A model generated the notes under the pieces. The model searched no databases. It was given only the letters and a program-made list of their open reading frames with translations, and was not told where the DNA came from. A DNA stretch of 7,005 nt, taken from NCBI GenBank assembly GCA_002255025.1, contig NJEJ01000050.1, positions 1 through 7,005 on the forward strand, read 5' to 3'. Of this stretch, positions 6,301 to 7,005 are shown piece after piece (the first letter of the stretch is position 1; the number at the start of each line of letters is the position of its first letter). The DNA is from Candidatus Bathyarchaeota archaeon ex4484_135. Its GTDB lineage: Archaea > Thermoproteota > Bathyarchaeia > EX4484-135. The position numbers were made by a program, and so were the translations under genes.

Positions 6301-7005
6301 TGCCTGGACGGCCTGCACCCTGAGCCTGAGTCTCCTGAAGGTCAGGGATACGAGGTCCCTCAGGCTGGCCGAAAACAGGTTGATGCGTGATGCCTGCACT
6401 ATGAGGCCGTAGGGATCTCTGATCAGCCTGTCGCTCACGGCCTCGACGGCTTCCATGCCCATGCTCACGAAGAAGGTGGCCAGCTTCCTCGCCATGGGGT
6501 TCTTCACATATCTGGCCAGCATCCCGAGGGCCCTCCTTGAGAATGTTAGGTCGTGGTCGAAGCACGTGGCGAGGAGCTCCCAGTGGAGGGGGCCGAAGGC
6601 CTCCTTGAGGTAGGCGAACCTCTCCCGCTCGAGCATGGACCTCCCCATGGGGACGAAGAGGAGCGGGAACAGCCAGCACCCGTAGCCCCTCAAGTCCTCG
6701 ACGAGCTCCATGGTGCTCACGATGTCGTCCTCGGTCTCCCCGGGCAGGCCGAGTATCATGGTGTTGCACGGGAAGAGACCGTTATCGTTCATTATGCCCG
6801 TCCCCTCCACCACCAGCCAAGGCCAGTCCTCAGGCCTCCAGGGCCTCGGCTTGCCCGCCATGTAGCGTTTTATCAGCCTAGGGCTCCCCGTCTCGAGCCC
6901 GACCTGCGGGAACTCCGGTTCCACATCGTAATAGAAGGCGTGGGCCCAGTCCTCGAGGACATCACGGCCGTCAACCACGCTTGCGAAAGAGAGGTGGCAG
7001 AAGCC
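6295..7005 (-). CDS. Radical SAM protein, C-terminal part (probable B12-binding type), 5' end outside window
   Basis: The visible 236 residues are the C-terminal part of a radical SAM enzyme; the frame is open through the right edge, so the GTG at 6978 is internal. HLSFASV (4-10), VGLETGSPRLIKRYMAGKP (35-53), MNDNGLFPCNTMILGLPGETEDD (72-94) and PLLFVPMG (114-121) are strands of the SAM barrel. The VGLETGSP and GLPGET motifs are those common in archaeal cobalamin-binding radical SAM proteins of the BchE/COG1032 type. After the barrel comes a helical tail of about 110 residues rich in Arg, Phe and Leu, with no motif I recognise. The CxxxCxxC cluster motif and any N-terminal B12 domain lie outside the window, so neither can be confirmed. 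It stands directly upstream of the amidohydrolase (6-nt gap), which hints at a shared pathway. The reaction is unknown. Confidence 0.85.
   Translation of the reverse strand, partial: GFCHLSFASVVDGRDVLEDWAHAFYYDVEPEFPQVGLETGSPRLIKRYMAGKPRPWRPEDWPWLVVEGTGIMNDNGLFPCNTMILGLPGETEDDIVSTMELVEDLRGYGCWLFPLLFVPMGRSMLERERFAYLKEAFGPLHWELLATCFDHDLTFSRRALGMLARYVKNPMARKLATFFVSMGMEAVEAVSDRLIRDPYGLIVQASRINLFSASLRDLVSLTFRRLRLRVQAVQAR

Noticed and set aside
6158..6769. 203-codon frame on the minus strand overlapping the radical SAM and amidohydrolase genes
   Set aside because: It is Arg/Gly/Pro/His-rich and out of frame with both motif-bearing genes; a shadow frame.

Overview
The window looks like part of an archaeal chromosome, most likely from a thermophilic member of the Thermoproteota (crenarchaeal lineage). 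The evidence is an archaeal-type ribosomal protein uL15, an archaeal RtcB, a stand-alone gamma subunit of a 2-oxoacid:ferredoxin oxidoreductase, TATA-box promoters with very short or no leaders, GTG and TTG starts, tight spacing, and heavy use of AGG (Arg) and ATA (Ile) codons in GC-rich DNA. I cannot fix the genus. Base composition and codon style look uniform by eye across all genes, so nothing suggests recent transfer.

Layout: (1) 1-418, + strand, the 3' part of the uL15 gene. (2) 427-2773, + strand, two tightly packed genes: a compact HerA/FtsK-type ATPase without the usual N-terminal barrel, and a NurA-like nuclease. They sit 8 nt and 4 nt behind their upstream neighbours, so they appear to be co-transcribed with uL15, where archaea commonly have secY. 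(3) 2799-4262, - strand, a complete rtcB (tRNA-splicing/RNA-repair ligase), convergent with the nuclease gene. A 12-bp palindrome and an A5/T5 run lie in the 25-nt junction. (4) 4263-4374, a divergent promoter region with one TATA element per direction. (5) 4375-4935, + strand, porG-like gamma subunit with no partner subunits beside it. (6) 4942-6288 and 6295-7005, - strand, a two-gene operon: the 3' part of a radical SAM protein (probably B12-binding type) followed by an SAH/MTA-deaminase-like amidohydrolase. They are separated by 6 nt, with a Shine-Dalgarno sequence overlapping the stop codon of the first.

How the genes relate: the ATPase and nuclease are the clearest functional pair. HerA and NurA are known to form a DNA end-resection machine, normally with Mre11-Rad50. 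Here a reduced, divergent pair stands apart from mre11/rad50 and is tied to a ribosomal-protein operon. Its nuclease seems to carry changed residues in the C-terminal active-site motif. This is the best candidate for an undescribed system in the window. RtcB, PorG and the radical SAM/amidohydrolase pair look like ordinary chromosomal genes, although the substrate of the amidohydrolase is open. I found no tRNA, rRNA, CRISPR array or insertion sequence. No gene-free stretch exceeds 112 nt.
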